From positions 19,860-83,859 of the forward strand of contig JANXYU010000019.1 of the NCBI GenBank assembly GCA_025355855.1: a stretch of 64,000 bases of DNA, given 5' to 3'. Positions within the stretch are counted from its first letter, which is position 1. Each line of letters begins with the position of its first letter. The notes below the pieces were generated by a model. The model was not told the DNA's origin, ran no database searches, and saw only the letters and a program-made list of their open reading frames with translations. This DNA comes from Actinomycetota bacterium (GTDB lineage: Bacteria > Actinomycetota > JAHEXW01). Of this stretch, positions 16,129 to 25,619 are shown piece after piece. A program made the translations under genes and the position numbers.

Positions 16129-18618
16129 ATGAAGGCTGTCATTATGGCCGGGGGAGAGGGTACTCGCCTAAGGCCATTGACCAGTAACCAACCCAAACCG
16201 ATGGTGCCGGTTATCAACCGGCCCGTGATGGAATACATCATCGAGCTCCTAAAGAGCCACGGCATCACGGACATCATCGCTACACTGCAGTTCTTGCCCG
16301 CGCTGGTGCGCAATTATTTCGGCGACGGCCAGGACCTGGGCGTTAACATGGCTTACAGTACTGAGGACAAACCGCTCGGCACAGCCGGCAGCGTCAAGAA
16401 GGTCGAGCAGTATTTAGACAGCACTTTTGTGGTTATTTCGGGCGACGCAATGACCGATATAGATTTGACAGCGGCCGTTGCGTTCCACAAAAAGAATCGC
16501 GCCCTGGCGACACTGGTATTAAAAAGCGTACCTAATCCTCTGCAGTTCGGCGTGGTTATTACCGACGACGACGGCCGGATTCAGAGGTTCGTCGAGAAAC
16601 CGAACTGGAGCCAAGTCTTCAGCGACACGGTCAATACCGGGATTTATATCCTGGAACCGGCGATCTTTAACCACATCCCAGCCGACCAGTCATTTGATTT
16701 CTCTAAAGATTTGTTTCCGAAACTGCTCAAAGGCCGCAAGCGCTTATTCGGCTACGTCGCCGACGGCTACTGGCAGGATATCGGCAGTATCGAACAATAT
16801 ATGCAAGTAACCCAGGACCTTTTGCGAGGAGCGGCTGTTTTTCAGCCGGATGGGTTCAAGTTGGGCCGCAGCGTTTGGTTAGACGGCGGCGCGCAAGTCG
16901 ATCCGCAAGCCAGCCTGCGCGGACCGATCGTTATCGGCAAAAACGCCAAGATAGAGGCGGGAGCAAGAATCAGACCGTACTCAGTCATCGGCAGCAACAC
17001 AATCGTCAAAACCGGAGCTTTCGTCAGCCGAGCGGTAGTCGGCGACAACTGTTATGTCGGGGCCGGGGCTGAATTGCGCGGTTGCGCCATCGGACGGACC
17101 TGTGACATCAAACGTAACGCGCGCATCGGTGAAGGTGTGGCCATCGGCGACAACTGCAGTATCGGCAACGATGCCGTGATCAGCCCGAATGTACGCATCT
17201 ATCCATTTAAGACCGTTGAGCCGGGGGCCGCGGTTAGCGCCTCGATAATCTGGGAAACGCGCGGGGCGCGGTCACTATTCGGACGCCAGGGTATTGCGGG
17301 TTTGATCAACATCGATATTACGCCGCGGATGGCGATGCGCATCGCCGGCGCCTATGGTTCCGCGATACCGGCCGGTTCGACGGTAACCGTCGGCAGCGAT
17401 CAAGTGAGGTCTTGCGACATAATGCGCCAGGCAGTCATAGCCGGCCTTAACTCTACGGGCGTTAATGTCTGGGACTTAGACAACATGCCCGCGGGCGTCA
17501 GCCGGTTTGCCATTATTAACGATCATCTGGCCGGCGGCGTGGATATAAGACTTTCTCGTGACGACGCGCAGAGCCTCGAGTTCGACTTTTTCGATTCCAA
17601 CGGTATTAATATCAGCGAGGACATGCAGGGTCGGATTGAAAAGAATTTCTATCGCGACGATTTCCGGCGGGCCTTTCATAACGAGATGGGCGATGTAGTC
17701 TATCCTCCTCACACGGCCGAGAATTACATTAACAACGCGCTGCACAAACTAGACGGGGAATTGATTCGCAAAGCGCGATTGAAGTTGGTTGTCGATTACG
17801 GTTTTGGGCGGTCGATCAAAGTAGGGCCGGAGCTTCTCGGACGCCTAGGCGTTGGCGTTATCGCCTTAAACGGTATGGGCGCGGCTCGTCCGGCGCTTGA
17901 TAGAGACGAAATCGAGCGATCTTTGCGGCAAGTCTCTCAGAGCGTACGCGCGCTAAAAGCTGACTTGGGTGTAATCATCGACGGCCCGAGCGAACGCGTC
18001 ATATTCGTCGACGAGAAAGGTCAGAGAATCGGACAGTCGGCTGCGTTGATAATGATGCTCAAACTGGTCTGCGAAGACAAGGGAGCGGGTACAGTGGTGT
18101 TGCCGATGAGTGTTACTCAGGCAGCTGACGATATCGCCGCTCTCTATGGTTGCGAAGTCAAACGAGTGCGCATCAGCCCGGCCGCGCTCATGGAAGCCGC
18201 GCTAGACGAACACGTTATTTTCGCCGGCGCCGAGGGCGGCGGCTATATCTTCCCCGACATGGTTCCGGCTTACGCGGCGTTAACCAGCCTCGGAAAACTT
18301 TTGGAGATCATGGCGCGCAAACGCCGGCCGCTTAGCGTATTAGCCGGCCAGGTACCCCGTTATCACGTTCAGCATCGTCAGGAGGTCTGCGCCTGGGACC
18401 GCAAAGGTTATGTCATGCGGCAGATGATGGACGCGACCCGTGGCCGCAAGGTCGAGCTGATCGACGGTATCAAAGTATACACACCGACGGGTTGGGCTTT
18501 AATGCTGCCTGACCCCGTCGAACCGGTTTGCCATATCTATGTCGAGGGCGACACGGAGCAACACGCGGAGGCCATCGCGTCGCGTTACGCCGCCCTGATT
18601 CGCAAACACCGGGCATAA
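16129..18618 (+). CDS. mannose-1-phosphate guanylyltransferase fused to a phosphomannomutase-like domain
   Basis: An 829-residue fusion. Residues 1-235 form a nucleotidyltransferase with the signature MAGGEGTRLRPLTSNQPKPM, expected to make GDP-mannose or another NDP-sugar. About 245-360 is a left-handed beta-helix of hexapeptide repeats. About 375-829 has the fold of a phosphohexomutase, but the catalytic loop TASHNP is replaced by a sequence around S476 (RLSRDD), and the metal-binding DGDGDR loop reads DGPSER (618-623). The mutase part is therefore probably inactive or regulatory; this degenerate fusion type is known in Actinomycetota and cyanobacteria. An intact mutase is encoded next to it. 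Confidence 0.85.
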   Translation: MKAVIMAGGEGTRLRPLTSNQPKPMVPVINRPVMEYIIELLKSHGITDIIATLQFLPALVRNYFGDGQDLGVNMAYSTEDKPLGTAGSVKKVEQYLDSTFVVISGDAMTDIDLTAAVAFHKKNRALATLVLKSVPNPLQFGVVITDDDGRIQRFVEKPNWSQVFSDTVNTGIYILEPAIFNHIPADQSFDFSKDLFPKLLKGRKRLFGYVADGYWQDIGSIEQYMQVTQDLLRGAAVFQPDGFKLGRSVWLDGGAQVDPQASLRGPIVIGKNAKIEAGARIRPYSVIGSNTIVKTGAFVSRAVVGDNCYVGAGAELRGCAIGRTCDIKRNARIGEGVAIGDNCSIGNDAVISPNVRIYPFKTVEPGAAVSASIIWETRGARSLFGRQGIAGLINIDITPRMAMRIAGAYGSAIPAGSTVTVGSDQVRSCDIMRQAVIAGLNSTGVNVWDLDNMPAGVSRFAIINDHLAGGVDIRLSRDDAQSLEFDFFDSNGINISEDMQGRIEKNFYRDDFRRAFHNEMGDVVYPPHTAENYINNALHKLDGELIRKARLKLVVDYGFGRSIKVGPELLGRLGVGVIALNGMGAARPALDRDEIERSLRQVSQSVRALKADLGVIIDGPSERVIFVDEKGQRIGQSAALIMMLKLVCEDKGAGTVVLPMSVTQAADDIAALYGCEVKRVRISPAALMEAALDEHVIFAGAEGGGYIFPDMVPAYAALTSLGKLLEIMARKRRPLSVLAGQVPRYHVQHRQEVCAWDRKGYVMRQMMDATRGRKVELIDGIKVYTPTGWALMLPDPVEPVCHIYVEGDTEQHAEAIASRYAALIRKHRA

Positions 18619-18632
18619 AAGGAATGATCTAG

Positions 18633-20030
18633 ATGCTTAAATTCGGCACTGACGGCTGGAGAGCCATAATCGCCGAGGAATTCACATTTCACAACCTGCG
18701 CTTGGTCACTAGGGCGGTGGCTGATTACCTCAAAAGTAAGACGGACGCGCCAACGGTCGTGATTGGTTACGACAACCGTTTCATGGGCGCGGAATACGCC
18801 GCCGCTGTCGCCGAGACAATGGCCGCTTGCGGTGTGCGCGCCATCCTGGGAGACCAGGCATACCCGACGCCCGTCGTTGCGTATGCGGTGCGAGAGTTCA
18901 AGGCCACTGGCGGCGTCATGCTTACCGCCAGCCATAATCCATATTATTACAACGGCTTTAAGTTCATCCCCGATTACGCGGGACCGGCCACTGGCGAGAT
19001 TACCTCCGCGATCGAGCGCAACATCGCGAGTCTTACGGGAGGAGCTCCGGCGCCGCGGGCTGAGGAACGGGTCGACATTGCCATAACGACGCTGGATTCC
19101 GCCTATCGCGTCCACCTTCTCGACTTTATTGACACCAAATCAATTCGCGCGGCGAAAATATCGGCCGGAATCGATCCCTATTATGGAGCTGGCCTGAACC
19201 TTATGCCCGCGCTGGCCCGGGAGGCCGGTTTGGCCGCCACCGTTATTCACGATTCAATCGATCCTCTCTTCGGCGGCACATTACCCGACCCATCCGAGGC
19301 GAATTTGACCGAACTGAGAAGCTTGGTGAAAGAGAATGGTCTGGATATGGGTTTGGCTCTGGACGGCGACGCCGATCGGTTCGGAGTCATCACGAGCGAC
19401 GGGCGCTATCTAACCCCTAACCAGGTCGTGGCGATTATCCTGCTTCATATGGTTAAAAACCGGGGCGCCCAAGGCGCGGCAGTTCGTACTGTCGCCACAA
19501 CGCACTTAATCGACGCGGTCGCGGCCGCCTACAATATCGAGGTCGTCGAAACACCGGTAGGATTTAAATATGTCGGAGCCGTCATGCGGCAACGTTCGGT
19601 CATAATCGGCGGCGAAGAAAGCGGAGGCTTAAGTGTACTCGGTCATATACCGGAAAAGGATGGCCTCTTGGCCAACCTATTGCTAGCTGAAATGGTCGCG
19701 AGGGAGGGCCGGTCGCTGGCCGACATATGGGATGGCATCCGAGCTGACTTTGGCGACTATTTCAATACCCGGTTGGACATCGAATATCCCCAGACCAAGA
19801 TGGCCGCTTTACTAAAAGGTCTAGCTTCAGCGCCGCCCAAAGTACTGGCCGGGCTGAATGTAACCGGCGTGAATCGTACCGATGGCGTTAAATTATTGTT
19901 GGCAGGCGATGCTTGGCTGCTGGTTCGTCCTTCGGGAACCGAGCCGTTGATCCGTGCTTATATCGAAGCTAAATCTCATAAGAAATTGATCGCATTGGAA
20001 AGCGCGGTGCGGGAGATGCTCCAAAAATGA
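18633..20030 (+). CDS. phosphoglucomutase/phosphomannomutase
   Basis: A 465-residue alpha-D-phosphohexomutase. The phosphoserine loop is intact (TASHNP, S100), the magnesium-binding loop DGDADR lies at 244-249, the sugar-binding segment is GGEESGG, and the phosphate-binding loop near the C-terminus is RPSGTEP. The N-terminus FGTDGWR matches the family. It likely supplies mannose 1-phosphate or glucose 1-phosphate for the fused guanylyltransferase just upstream. It overlaps the VanW gene by 4 bases. Confidence 0.92.
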   Translation: MLKFGTDGWRAIIAEEFTFHNLRLVTRAVADYLKSKTDAPTVVIGYDNRFMGAEYAAAVAETMAACGVRAILGDQAYPTPVVAYAVREFKATGGVMLTASHNPYYYNGFKFIPDYAGPATGEITSAIERNIASLTGGAPAPRAEERVDIAITTLDSAYRVHLLDFIDTKSIRAAKISAGIDPYYGAGLNLMPALAREAGLAATVIHDSIDPLFGGTLPDPSEANLTELRSLVKENGLDMGLALDGDADRFGVITSDGRYLTPNQVVAIILLHMVKNRGAQGAAVRTVATTHLIDAVAAAYNIEVVETPVGFKYVGAVMRQRSVIIGGEESGGLSVLGHIPEKDGLLANLLLAEMVAREGRSLADIWDGIRADFGDYFNTRLDIEYPQTKMAALLKGLASAPPKVLAGLNVTGVNRTDGVKLLLAGDAWLLVRPSGTEPLIRAYIEAKSHKKLIALESAVREMLQK

Positions 20031-21892
20031 TAGAGCGCCGCCCGCCTCGTAAGCTGACATTTAGTAAACTAACCGGTGGACTAGTATTGTTGATCATCTC
20101 ATCCTTCGCATTGTCCGTCCACGGCCTTACGGCTTTCGCGTTTGCCGATTACGCCAACACCTACAAAAAGATTCACTACGGCGTAAGTGTTTATGGCCAG
20201 GACCTAACCGGCCTATCTGCTCATGATGCTCAGGCTCAACTTGAGCCCAAGGTAACTGCTGCGGTTAAGAAGAATCTGACAATCAAAGACAAAGGCCGGC
20301 AGTGGCCGGTCGAACCCGTTTTCGCCAAACCCAAACCCGACACGGCGGCTGGCGTCGCGCTGGCGTATCACGCCGGCCGAGCAGGCGGTATTTTAACACA
20401 GCTTAAAGATCGCGCTTGGCTATACGTCAAACCGATAGACCTGACCATTCCAACAGCCATGGTCGACGGCTACGCGATCATAACCGCTGGCAAGGTCGCC
20501 TCTGTTATAGACAAACCGGCGGCGGACGCGACCGTTGAAATAAAAGGGCAGACCGCGACGGTTCGGCGCGCCAAGAATGGCTGGGAGGTTAAACAAGGGG
20601 CGCTCGCGGAGCGCATCAAAACACGCTTAGCTGATTTCTCGACCCGGACGATTAGCGTGCCGCAGGGTGTAGCCCTGGTGAAGGTGCATGATGACGACGC
20701 CGACGCGGCACGCGCGGTGGCTCTGAAAATGATGCGTGCCCCGATTGATTACACGATAAACAACAAAAGTTACACGATAGAAAAGGACAAGATAGGCGCT
20801 TTGATCGGCTTCAAGCCTGAGGTAAAGAAGAAGCGGCAAGGCGGTCGGGCGGTAGCTGACACGGTTCTGACCGCTGTGATAGACCGGGCCAAACTAGAAA
20901 AGTATTTTGCGCCTCTGCGTGACGAGTTCGAGATAAAACCGGTCAACGCGCGATTCGAGGCCGCTGAGGGCAGCGTGACAATAGTGCCAGGCGTAAACGG
21001 CCTGGTGATCGATCTCGACGCAGCGGTGGCCGATCTACGCAAAGTTGCCCTGGCGTCCGCCCCGCGCCATGCCGACCTGAAAATGAAACCGGTCGAGCCG
21101 GAGATCTCAACTGCCAAAGCCGAGGGCATGGGAATCAAGGAACGAGTCAGCGTGCACACAGAGTATTTTGATTACACCGCCAACCGATCGACGAATATCG
21201 GCAAGCTGGCCGACGCTCTTAACGATACTCTGGTGGCGCCGGGAGAAACCTGGTCTATCAACGCGGCTACCGGACCGCGTACGGCCGCGATGGGCTATAC
21301 GGAGGCGCCGGTCATCGTCAACGGCCAGCTATCGCCGGACATCGGCGGGGGCATCTGCAACGTCTCAACCACCTTTTTCAACACCGCGTTTTTCGGCGGT
21401 TATGAGATCGTCGAGAGATATCCGCACGACTTCTATATCAGCCATTATCCAGACGGCCGTGACGCCAGTATTTACTACGACGGCGGCATGGATTTCAAAT
21501 TCAAGAACGATACGGCTTATTACATTTTGATTAAGACGGATCACAGCGATTCTTCCGTAACCATAGCCTTCTACAGTACGAAGACCGATGTCGAGGTTTC
21601 TTATACGGATACCGGCTTTACAAACATCGTGCCTTACGGGATGGTTTACAAAGACGAACCGACGATTCCGACGGGCTACGAAGCAGACGCTGACATGGGT
21701 TATGGCGTCGATGGACGGGACATCACGGTCTCACGCACCGTAAAAAAGGGTGGGCAAGTGACGCGCCAAGACAAATTCGCCAGTCACTACGAACCCAAAC
21801 AACGGCTGATTCTAAAAGGAACAGGCCCGGCACTAGCGCCTGGAACGCCTCCGCCACCCGGGGTGCGGCCGTTCGGACAGACGCCTCAATAG
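20027..21892 (+). CDS. VanW family protein with PG-binding repeats
   Basis: A 621-residue protein with a single N-terminal membrane segment (about residues 15-38) and a large extracytoplasmic part. The segment from about 45 to 340 contains two copies of a YoaR-like peptidoglycan-binding domain. The C-terminal VanW domain begins around 380 (STNIGKLADALNDTLVAPGE) and includes GGGICNVSTTFFN and the AYYILIKT segment. The tail is proline-rich (GTPPPPGVRPF). VanW proteins are cell-surface proteins implicated in wall binding, and despite the name are not evidence of vancomycin resistance. An ATGA overlap couples it to the mutase. Confidence 0.88.
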   Translation: MIERRPPRKLTFSKLTGGLVLLIISSFALSVHGLTAFAFADYANTYKKIHYGVSVYGQDLTGLSAHDAQAQLEPKVTAAVKKNLTIKDKGRQWPVEPVFAKPKPDTAAGVALAYHAGRAGGILTQLKDRAWLYVKPIDLTIPTAMVDGYAIITAGKVASVIDKPAADATVEIKGQTATVRRAKNGWEVKQGALAERIKTRLADFSTRTISVPQGVALVKVHDDDADAARAVALKMMRAPIDYTINNKSYTIEKDKIGALIGFKPEVKKKRQGGRAVADTVLTAVIDRAKLEKYFAPLRDEFEIKPVNARFEAAEGSVTIVPGVNGLVIDLDAAVADLRKVALASAPRHADLKMKPVEPEISTAKAEGMGIKERVSVHTEYFDYTANRSTNIGKLADALNDTLVAPGETWSINAATGPRTAAMGYTEAPVIVNGQLSPDIGGGICNVSTTFFNTAFFGGYEIVERYPHDFYISHYPDGRDASIYYDGGMDFKFKNDTAYYILIKTDHSDSSVTIAFYSTKTDVEVSYTDTGFTNIVPYGMVYKDEPTIPTGYEADADMGYGVDGRDITVSRTVKKGGQVTRQDKFASHYEPKQRLILKGTGPALAPGTPPPPGVRPFGQTPQ

Positions 21893-21910
21893 AAAAGGAA
21901 GGACAAGCCA

Positions 21911-23083
21911 GTGATTGAAGAGTCAGCGCGCTTAATGCCGATTACCAGCGGCATCTTCTCGACCATTTCGGCGGCCATTGGCGAGACAGAGGCCGGGGGC
22001 CGTGACGTCATTAATTTGGGGATCGGCAGCCCTGACTTGCCGCCCGCCCCGCATGTCGTGGAGCGTCTGCGGGAAGAGCTGTACGTTCGAGAGAATTACG
22101 ATTACGGTTCGTCACAAGGCCTGCCTGAGTTACGCGGCGCCGTAGCCGCCTGGTACGCTCGCCGGTTCGGGGTCGACCTGGATCCCGCGCTTGAGACGCT
22201 CGTTCTGATGGGCTCCCATGACGGTTTAGCGCATGTGCCGTTAGCGTTTCTCAATCCTGGCGACGTCGCCTTGATACCCAGCCCCCATTACCCGGTTTAT
22301 AAGGTTGGCGCCCAACTGGCGCAGGCCGAGATCGTCGACATGCCGCTGACAGCTGCCAATGACTGGCTCCCGGACCTCGATGCTATTCGCGCCGACGTCA
22401 AGGCCAGAGCCAAGCTTATGCTGCTTAATTATCCCAATAATCCGGTGGCGGCCATCGCTGACCTGGCCTTTATGGAACGAGCGGTTGCGTTCGCCCGTGA
22501 AAACAATATTCTGCTGGTACATGACGCGGCCTATTCGGAACTTGCGCTGGCCGACGACGTTCCGCCCAGCATTCTACAGGTACCGGGGGCCAAAGAAGTG
22601 GCAATCGAGTTTCATTCCGTCTCCAAAACATATAACATCGCGGGTTGCCGGCTTGGCTTTGTCGTCGGCAACGCTTTGGCAATCGGCGTACTAGCCAAGC
22701 TAAAAAGCAACCTTGACTATGGCGTTTTCAAAGCGATTCAACAGGCCGGCGTGGCCGCATTGTTGGGCCCGCAAGAGATAGTGGCTTCGAATCGAAGAAC
22801 CTATAAGAAACGCATGAACGTCTTCCGCGAGGGCGCGGCGCGAGCCGGTTGGCACATTCCACAATCTCCGGCTACGATGTTTTTGTGGGCTCCGATTCCG
22901 GACAACATTTTGGCCGTCGATTTTGCCTTGACGCTGATCCGCAAGGCGGGAGTGGCGGTCATCCCGGGCACAGCGTTTGGAAAACACGGGGAAGGATACG
23001 TGCGTATCGCCATGGTTACGTCAGAAGACAGATTACGCGAGGCGGCCAGGCGTTTGTCAGACGCCGGCCTGCGATTTAGCTAA
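21911..23083 (+). CDS. class I/II aminotransferase, LL-diaminopimelate aminotransferase-like
   Basis: A 390-residue fold-type I PLP enzyme. The PLP lysine is K239 in SVSKTYNIAG, with NYPNNP and HDAAYSE upstream. Its N-terminal half (INLGIGSPDLPP, WYARRFGVDLDP, LNPGDVALIPSPHYPVY) is very close to LL-diaminopimelate aminotransferases (DapL), which make LL-DAP for lysine and peptidoglycan in one step. The close relatives AlaT and AspC cannot be ruled out, so I leave the symbol empty. The start is GTG at 21911 with AAGGAAGGAC ahead. Confidence 0.8.
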   Translation: MIEESARLMPITSGIFSTISAAIGETEAGGRDVINLGIGSPDLPPAPHVVERLREELYVRENYDYGSSQGLPELRGAVAAWYARRFGVDLDPALETLVLMGSHDGLAHVPLAFLNPGDVALIPSPHYPVYKVGAQLAQAEIVDMPLTAANDWLPDLDAIRADVKARAKLMLLNYPNNPVAAIADLAFMERAVAFARENNILLVHDAAYSELALADDVPPSILQVPGAKEVAIEFHSVSKTYNIAGCRLGFVVGNALAIGVLAKLKSNLDYGVFKAIQQAGVAALLGPQEIVASNRRTYKKRMNVFREGAARAGWHIPQSPATMFLWAPIPDNILAVDFALTLIRKAGVAVIPGTAFGKHGEGYVRIAMVTSEDRLREAARRLSDAGLRFS

Positions 23084-23091
23084 GGACGGAT

Positions 23092-23487
23092 ATGCCGCTG
23101 ACCATTGGAATCAAAGGGTTGAACAGTGAGGTCAAGACAAGCGCTGCCGAAGCGTTGATTGCCGCATTGACGGCGCGCGGCCATAACGTCGGGGCGATCA
23201 AGAGCCATACGCACGGCGGATTTGATTTTGATAGACCGGGCAAGGCCAGTTACCGGCATCGGACGGCGGGCGCGGTAGAGACAGTCATGTCTAGCCCCGA
23301 GGTCCTGGCTGACGTGCGCTATCGGGCGGCGACCCCGAGTTTGGTTGAGGCCTTATCCAGGTTCAGCCCCGCTGTCGATGTCATCGTCTGCGACGGTTTT
23401 GCCGACCAGGCGGATATGACCGAGACGGCGCCATTTACCAACCTGGGCGAAATCGTTGACCGGGCAGAACATGCCTTGACTAGATAG
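23092..23487 (+). CDS. MobB-like protein with a degenerate P-loop
   Basis: A 131-residue protein resembling the MobB GTP-binding accessory factor for molybdopterin guanine dinucleotide assembly: a beta-strand start, GHNVGAIKSHTHGGFDFDRPGK and DVIVCDGF. The Walker A site at the N-terminus reads GLNSEVKT, where MobB has a GxxxxGKT loop; the conserved glycine before the lysine is replaced by valine. Nucleotide binding is thus doubtful. A mobA gene is encoded at 33805-34395. It may be a MobB homologue with another role. Confidence 0.65.
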   Translation: MPLTIGIKGLNSEVKTSAAEALIAALTARGHNVGAIKSHTHGGFDFDRPGKASYRHRTAGAVETVMSSPEVLADVRYRAATPSLVEALSRFSPAVDVIVCDGFADQADMTETAPFTNLGEIVDRAEHALTR

Positions 23488-23503
23488 AAAAAGGAGCGAG
23501 CCC

Positions 23504-23935
23504 GTGGCATTCGCAAGCGGCGCGGCGGACATAGAATTTGCTACCGGCGGCAATGATGAGGTTGTTGACATTACGGCGCGAGTCGCGCGCGCCGTGTCTG
23601 AGTTCGGCCTGGCTGAAGGGATTGCGACGGTGTTTGTCATCGGCTCGACAGCCTCGGTAACAACCCTGGAATTTGAACCTGGGCTGGAAACTGACATAAA
23701 GGAATGGTTGCGCGGCCTGGCGCCCGCGGGCGGCTGGCAACACGACGCGGCCTGGAGCGAAGCCAACGGCCAAAGCCATTTGCGCGCCAGTATTATCGGT
23801 CCCTCATTAACGGTTCCGGTTGGCGCAGGACTGCCGATTCTTGGAACGTGGCAGCAGATCGTTGTCATCGACCACGACGTTAAGCCGCGCCGCCGGCGTG
23901 TCGTCGTGCAGATGATCGGGGAGATGGCCAAATGA
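23504..23935 (+). CDS. YjbQ family protein (UPF0047)
   Basis: A 143-residue protein of the YjbQ/UPF0047 family. Characteristic blocks are the GIATVFVIGSTASVTTLEFEP strand pair, WQHDAAWSEANGQSHLRA and LGTWQQIVVIDHD, containing the conserved histidine and aspartates. YjbQ has been linked to a secondary thiamine phosphate synthase activity, which is noteworthy because a thiamine operon lies 11 kb away, but the physiological function is unsettled. The start is GTG with GGAGCGAG ahead. It overlaps the macro-domain gene by 4 bases. Confidence 0.85.
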   Translation: MAFASGAADIEFATGGNDEVVDITARVARAVSEFGLAEGIATVFVIGSTASVTTLEFEPGLETDIKEWLRGLAPAGGWQHDAAWSEANGQSHLRASIIGPSLTVPVGAGLPILGTWQQIVVIDHDVKPRRRRVVVQMIGEMAK

Positions 23936-24471
23936 TCTTTAACTCTGGCTATACCGAGATCGAGGTCAAGAAAGGCGACCTGACCCGGGAATCGGCTGAC
24001 GCGATCGTCAATGCGGCAAATGCCACGCTGGTCATGGGAGGCGGGGTGGCGGCGGCTATCCGCGAATTGGGAGGCAGACGCATCCAAGAAGAAGCAGCCG
24101 AGAAAGGCCCGATCGAGATAGGCGGAGCGGTTGAAACGAACGCGGGCAACCTGTACGCTCGCTACGTCATTCACGGCGCCGTCATGGGCCCGGATTTTCG
24201 CACCGATGCTCGCCGCATCAGACAGACGATGGAAAGCGTTTTCGACCTGGCCGACTCTCTGGCGATCGAAACAATCGCATTTCCGGCCTTCGGAACCGGC
24301 GTGGGACGTTTTCCGCCCGCCGACGCGGCCCGAGTCATGCTGTCCGTTTTGCAGGAGCGGATAGAGTCGGGCTGCGGCTTGCATAAGGTGATTTTTGTTT
24401 TGTGGACCGACGAGATTCTTGATATATTTTTAGACCAGGCCCGACAACTATTCGGAGAACCGGTTTCTTAA
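23932..24471 (+). CDS. macro-domain protein
   Basis: A 179-residue single macro domain. The ADP-ribose-binding signature ADAIVNAANATLVMGGGVAAAI is clear, followed by GGAVETNAGNLYARYVIHG and the FPAFGTGVGRFPP phosphate-binding loop. Such proteins bind or hydrolyse ADP-ribose derivatives, for example O-acetyl-ADP-ribose or ADP-ribosylated residues. Together with the ADP-ribose-type NUDIX enzyme at 3774 it hints at ADP-ribose turnover. The start overlaps the YjbQ stop. Confidence 0.88.
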   Translation: MIFNSGYTEIEVKKGDLTRESADAIVNAANATLVMGGGVAAAIRELGGRRIQEEAAEKGPIEIGGAVETNAGNLYARYVIHGAVMGPDFRTDARRIRQTMESVFDLADSLAIETIAFPAFGTGVGRFPPADAARVMLSVLQERIESGCGLHKVIFVLWTDEILDIFLDQARQLFGEPVS

Positions 24472-24500
24472 AGAACCGCACATCACGAGGGAAGACGACA

Positions 24501-24985
24501 ATAAAACGCACAGGCCAACTTACCGCAGTCCTAATTCTGACCTTTCTTTTGTTTGCGGTCGCGGGTTGCGGGCAAATGGACAAACAAGAACTCGCCTATC
24601 GTAATGCCTATAAATCGGTGTGGGAAAAAATGTGGCCACGGTGACCGCCGCCCAGAAAAAAGCGGACGCCGCCTACGCAGCGGGAAATATCGACGCGGTT
24701 GTTGCCGCCTATAAGAGCCTGACAGCTGCCTATACGGCCGGCAAAAAAGATCTTGCCAAGCACGAACCGTTGCCTGCCTATAAAAAACTGCAAACGGCAA
24801 CAGGTGATTATTTTACGGCTGGCGAAGTCTATTACGGCAAACTGTTATCCTTGGTGGAGGCGACGGGCGGCAACTACAGCGATACTCAGACCGCGGCGCT
24901 AAAGGCCAGCGAACAGCGACTCTCTTCAGCGACGGTTAAGGTTGAATCGGAACTGAAGAGAATGCGCTTCACCCTCCAGAAATAG
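24501..24985 (+). pseudogene. small lipoprotein gene with a frame break
   Basis: A lipoprotein signal peptide can be read from 24501: basic start, hydrophobic stretch and lipobox VAGC, then GQMDKQELAYRNAYKSVWEK. That frame stops at 24642. The rest continues in another frame from about 24620 to 24985 (alanine/lysine-rich helical protein, NVATVTAAQKKADAAYAAGN onward). Adding one A to the run of six at 24625-24630 would join the two frames. The apparent first codon is ATA, with GAGGG about 9 bases upstream, and no ATG fits. Two defects suggest a decaying gene; sequencing error or frameshifting at the A-run remain possible. The family was not recognised. Confidence 0.6.
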
Positions 24986-25091
24986 ACTAGGCATTCCGAG
25001 TGTCTTAACTAGGTCATCCCCTCGGTTACAGCCAACCTTCTGCCCGCTAATATTGTTTTAGAAGACGCGGAAAACGGGTTCTGGAGGAAGA

Positions 25092-25619
25092 ATGGACGAG
25101 ACAATGACATTGGCTGGCGCCGGTACGTTGGTACTGCAATGGGAGCTGACCATCTCTAGGATTATTGACGCCCCGCGAGAAGTTGTCTTTAAGGCCTGGA
25201 CCGATCCTGAGATGCTCAAGAAGTGGTGGGGACCGAAAGAGTTTACGGTGCCTTTCGCGACGATTGACCCGCACGTGGGCGGGAAGTACCTGTTCGACAT
25301 GCGAGGGCCTGACGGCCGGGATTATTGGAGCACGGGCGTTTACCAGGAAATCACGTTCCCCGAAAAAATCGTGGCCAGTGATAGCTTCGCCGACGCCGAC
25401 GGAAATGTTATGCCGGCCTCTGCCTACGGCTTGAGCGCTGACTATCCACGTTACCTTATGTTGACGGTTACATTTGACGAGATTGGCGGCGCGACCATGC
25501 TGACAATCAAGCATTCCGGCACCCCGGCGGCTGATAATGACAACGAGCGGCCGGCCTGGAATCAGTCTTTGGATAAGCTCGAGGAACTACTTGAGAACCA
25601 GCTGGCCGGCCGAGAATAG
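25092..25619 (+). CDS. SRPBCC / AHSA1-like protein
   Basis: A 175-residue protein with the START-like helix-grip fold of the AHSA1 (activator of Hsp90 ATPase homologue) group. The signature is ISRIIDAPREVVFKAWTDPE, then KKWWGPKEFTVP, GKYLFDMRGPDG and the C-terminal WNQSLDKLEELLE helix. These proteins bind small hydrophobic ligands, and no specific role is known for this one. GGAGG lies upstream of the ATG. The gene is followed by a strong intrinsic terminator at 25743. Confidence 0.85.
   Translation: MDETMTLAGAGTLVLQWELTISRIIDAPREVVFKAWTDPEMLKKWWGPKEFTVPFATIDPHVGGKYLFDMRGPDGRDYWSTGVYQEITFPEKIVASDSFADADGNVMPASAYGLSADYPRYLMLTVTFDEIGGATMLTIKHSGTPAADNDNERPAWNQSLDKLEELLENQLAGRE

Noticed and set aside
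20027..21892. VanW as evidence for vancomycin resistance
   Set aside because: VanW domains are widespread; no vanA/vanH/vanX or two-component partner is present.
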